Positions 45,395 through 46,041 of a stretch of DNA of 46,041 nucleotides are shown one piece after another; position 1 is the first letter of the stretch, and every line of letters begins with the position of its first letter. Position numbers and translations under genes: made by a program. This DNA is from Gammaproteobacteria bacterium 45_16_T64 (lineage in GTDB: Bacteria > Pseudomonadota > Gammaproteobacteria > Pseudomonadales > Ketobacteraceae), in assembly GCA_002162955.1 (NCBI GenBank), contig MABD01000032.1, positions 1-46,041 on the forward strand. The letters are read 5' to 3'. The notes beneath the pieces were generated by a model that was not told where the DNA came from, searched no databases, and saw nothing but the letters and a program-made list of their open reading frames with translations.

Positions 45395-46041
45395 TTACCC
45401 CTCCAAAGGCGGCCTTACCGGTGCAACTTCCTCAAACTCTGCTGCCACTCGTTGCGCTTTTGCTGCAAAACACTTCATCATTTCTTCTGGCGAGAACATG
45501 CCTGATTGCCAAGTCGCCATATGATCAAGACTATCTGCTACCGTATGATCTCTCGTATAATTGATCATTTCCTTACAGCCGATAACAGCCAACGGCGAGT
45601 TCTTAGCAATATCTGCCGCGATCTCCATCACACCAGCAAGCATACTTTCCTGATCAGGAAAAACCTTATTTACCATGCCAATCTCTTTTGCTTCTGCGGC
45701 AAAGATTTTACGACCAGTATAGGCCAATTCCCGCATCAACCCTTGCGGAATAATATGCGGTAAACGCTGCAATGTACCCACATCAGCCGTCATACCCAGC
45801 TCAGTTTCTTTAATGGTAAAGAATGCATCTTCGGTGCAATACCGACAATCAGCAGCGGCAACCATATCCACCCCGCCACCAATACAACCGCCTTGAATGG
45901 CAATCAACACAGGAACTCGAACCTCTTCAAGTGCACTAAAGGAATCCTGCAACTGCAATACCGTACGGCGAAAATTCTCCGCGGCTCGCGCTCTATCGCC
46001 AGAGAAGTTAAGACTTTTGGGGTTCGAGAACACACTCACAT
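45395..46041 (-). CDS. Crotonase-family protein, probable dienoyl-CoA isomerase (5' end missing)
   Basis: At least 214 residues are visible; the frame stays open to the window edge, and family length suggests about 55 N-terminal residues lie outside. The crotonase oxyanion-hole region is seen as AIQGGCIGGGVDMVAAADCR, followed by FFTIKETELGMTADVGTLQR. The three acidic residues known from dienoyl-CoA isomerases (Asp in GGGVD, Glu in KETELG, Asp in TADVG) are all present, which favours delta3,5-delta2,4-dienoyl-CoA isomerase over enoyl-CoA hydratase. A role in beta-oxidation of unsaturated fatty acids is inferred. The GTG at 46039 is internal and not the start. Confidence 0.88.
   Translation of the reverse strand, partial: VSVFSNPKSLNFSGDRARAAENFRRTVLQLQDSFSALEEVRVPVLIAIQGGCIGGGVDMVAAADCRYCTEDAFFTIKETELGMTADVGTLQRLPHIIPQGLMRELAYTGRKIFAAEAKEIGMVNKVFPDQESMLAGVMEIAADIAKNSPLAVIGCKEMINYTRDHTVADSLDHMATWQSGMFSPEEMMKCFAAKAQRVAAEFEEVAPVRPPLEG

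Overview
The window looks like chromosomal DNA from a marine-type gammaproteobacterium with moderate G+C. It is Pseudomonas-like in layout, near Pseudomonadales, Cellvibrionales or Oceanospirillales. The main evidence is the gene order on the minus strand: fliK, fliL-M-N-O-P-Q-R, flhB, (small opposite-strand gene), flhA, flhF, flhG/fleN, fliA, cheY, cheZ, cheA, cheB, motC, motD, a ParA-like ATPase, then a CheW/ParP-type protein. This matches the polar-flagellum/chemotaxis locus of Pseudomonas almost gene for gene. No database search was possible, so the genus is not assigned.

Region 1 (1-22.1 kb, nearly all minus strand) is the late flagellar export/switch block followed by the chemotaxis block. 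Transcription runs from about 22 kb towards position 1. Two good sigma-54 (-24/-12) promoters can be read directly, one before fliK (22023-22040) and one before fliL (19790-19805). A terminator hairpin lies between fliK and fliL. FlhF/FlhG set flagellar place and number, FliA is the flagellar sigma factor, CheY/Z/A/B form the excitation and adaptation core, MotC/MotD are a second stator, and the ParA-like ATPase with its CheW/ParP-type neighbour probably positions chemoreceptor arrays at the pole. The window begins inside a 12-bp tandem repeat (Gln-Glu-Glu-Ile) within that last gene.

Region 2 (22.1-27.9 kb) is accessory. It holds a DUF4404-type small protein, a lone PAAR spike protein, a 985-residue lipoprotein joining leucine-rich repeats to four 172-residue RTX-type blocks, and a divergent 585-residue poly-Gly lipoprotein with a propeller-like repeat domain.

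Region 3 (27.9-40.5 kb) is the most unusual part. A minus-strand operon encodes a compact type IV pilus or pseudopilus machine related to the R64 thin-pilus/type IVb family. It has a lipoprotein, a periplasmic TcpQ/PilL-like protein, a secretin, a bitopic PilO-like protein, a second small bitopic protein, a PilP-like protein, an assembly ATPase, one prepilin, a GspF-family platform protein and three further prepilin-like proteins. One of those three lacks the conserved Glu5. There is no prepilin peptidase and no retraction ATPase in the window. Divergent to the operon is a membrane protein that resembles the sensory half of PilJ but has no methyl-accepting signalling domain.

Region 4 (40.5-46.0 kb) is housekeeping. 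It holds a class V aminotransferase, a two-TM protein with a duplicated C-terminal fold, the overlapping dapE-rlmA-hypothetical operon, and the 3' part of a crotonase gene that has all three acidic residues of dienoyl-CoA isomerases.
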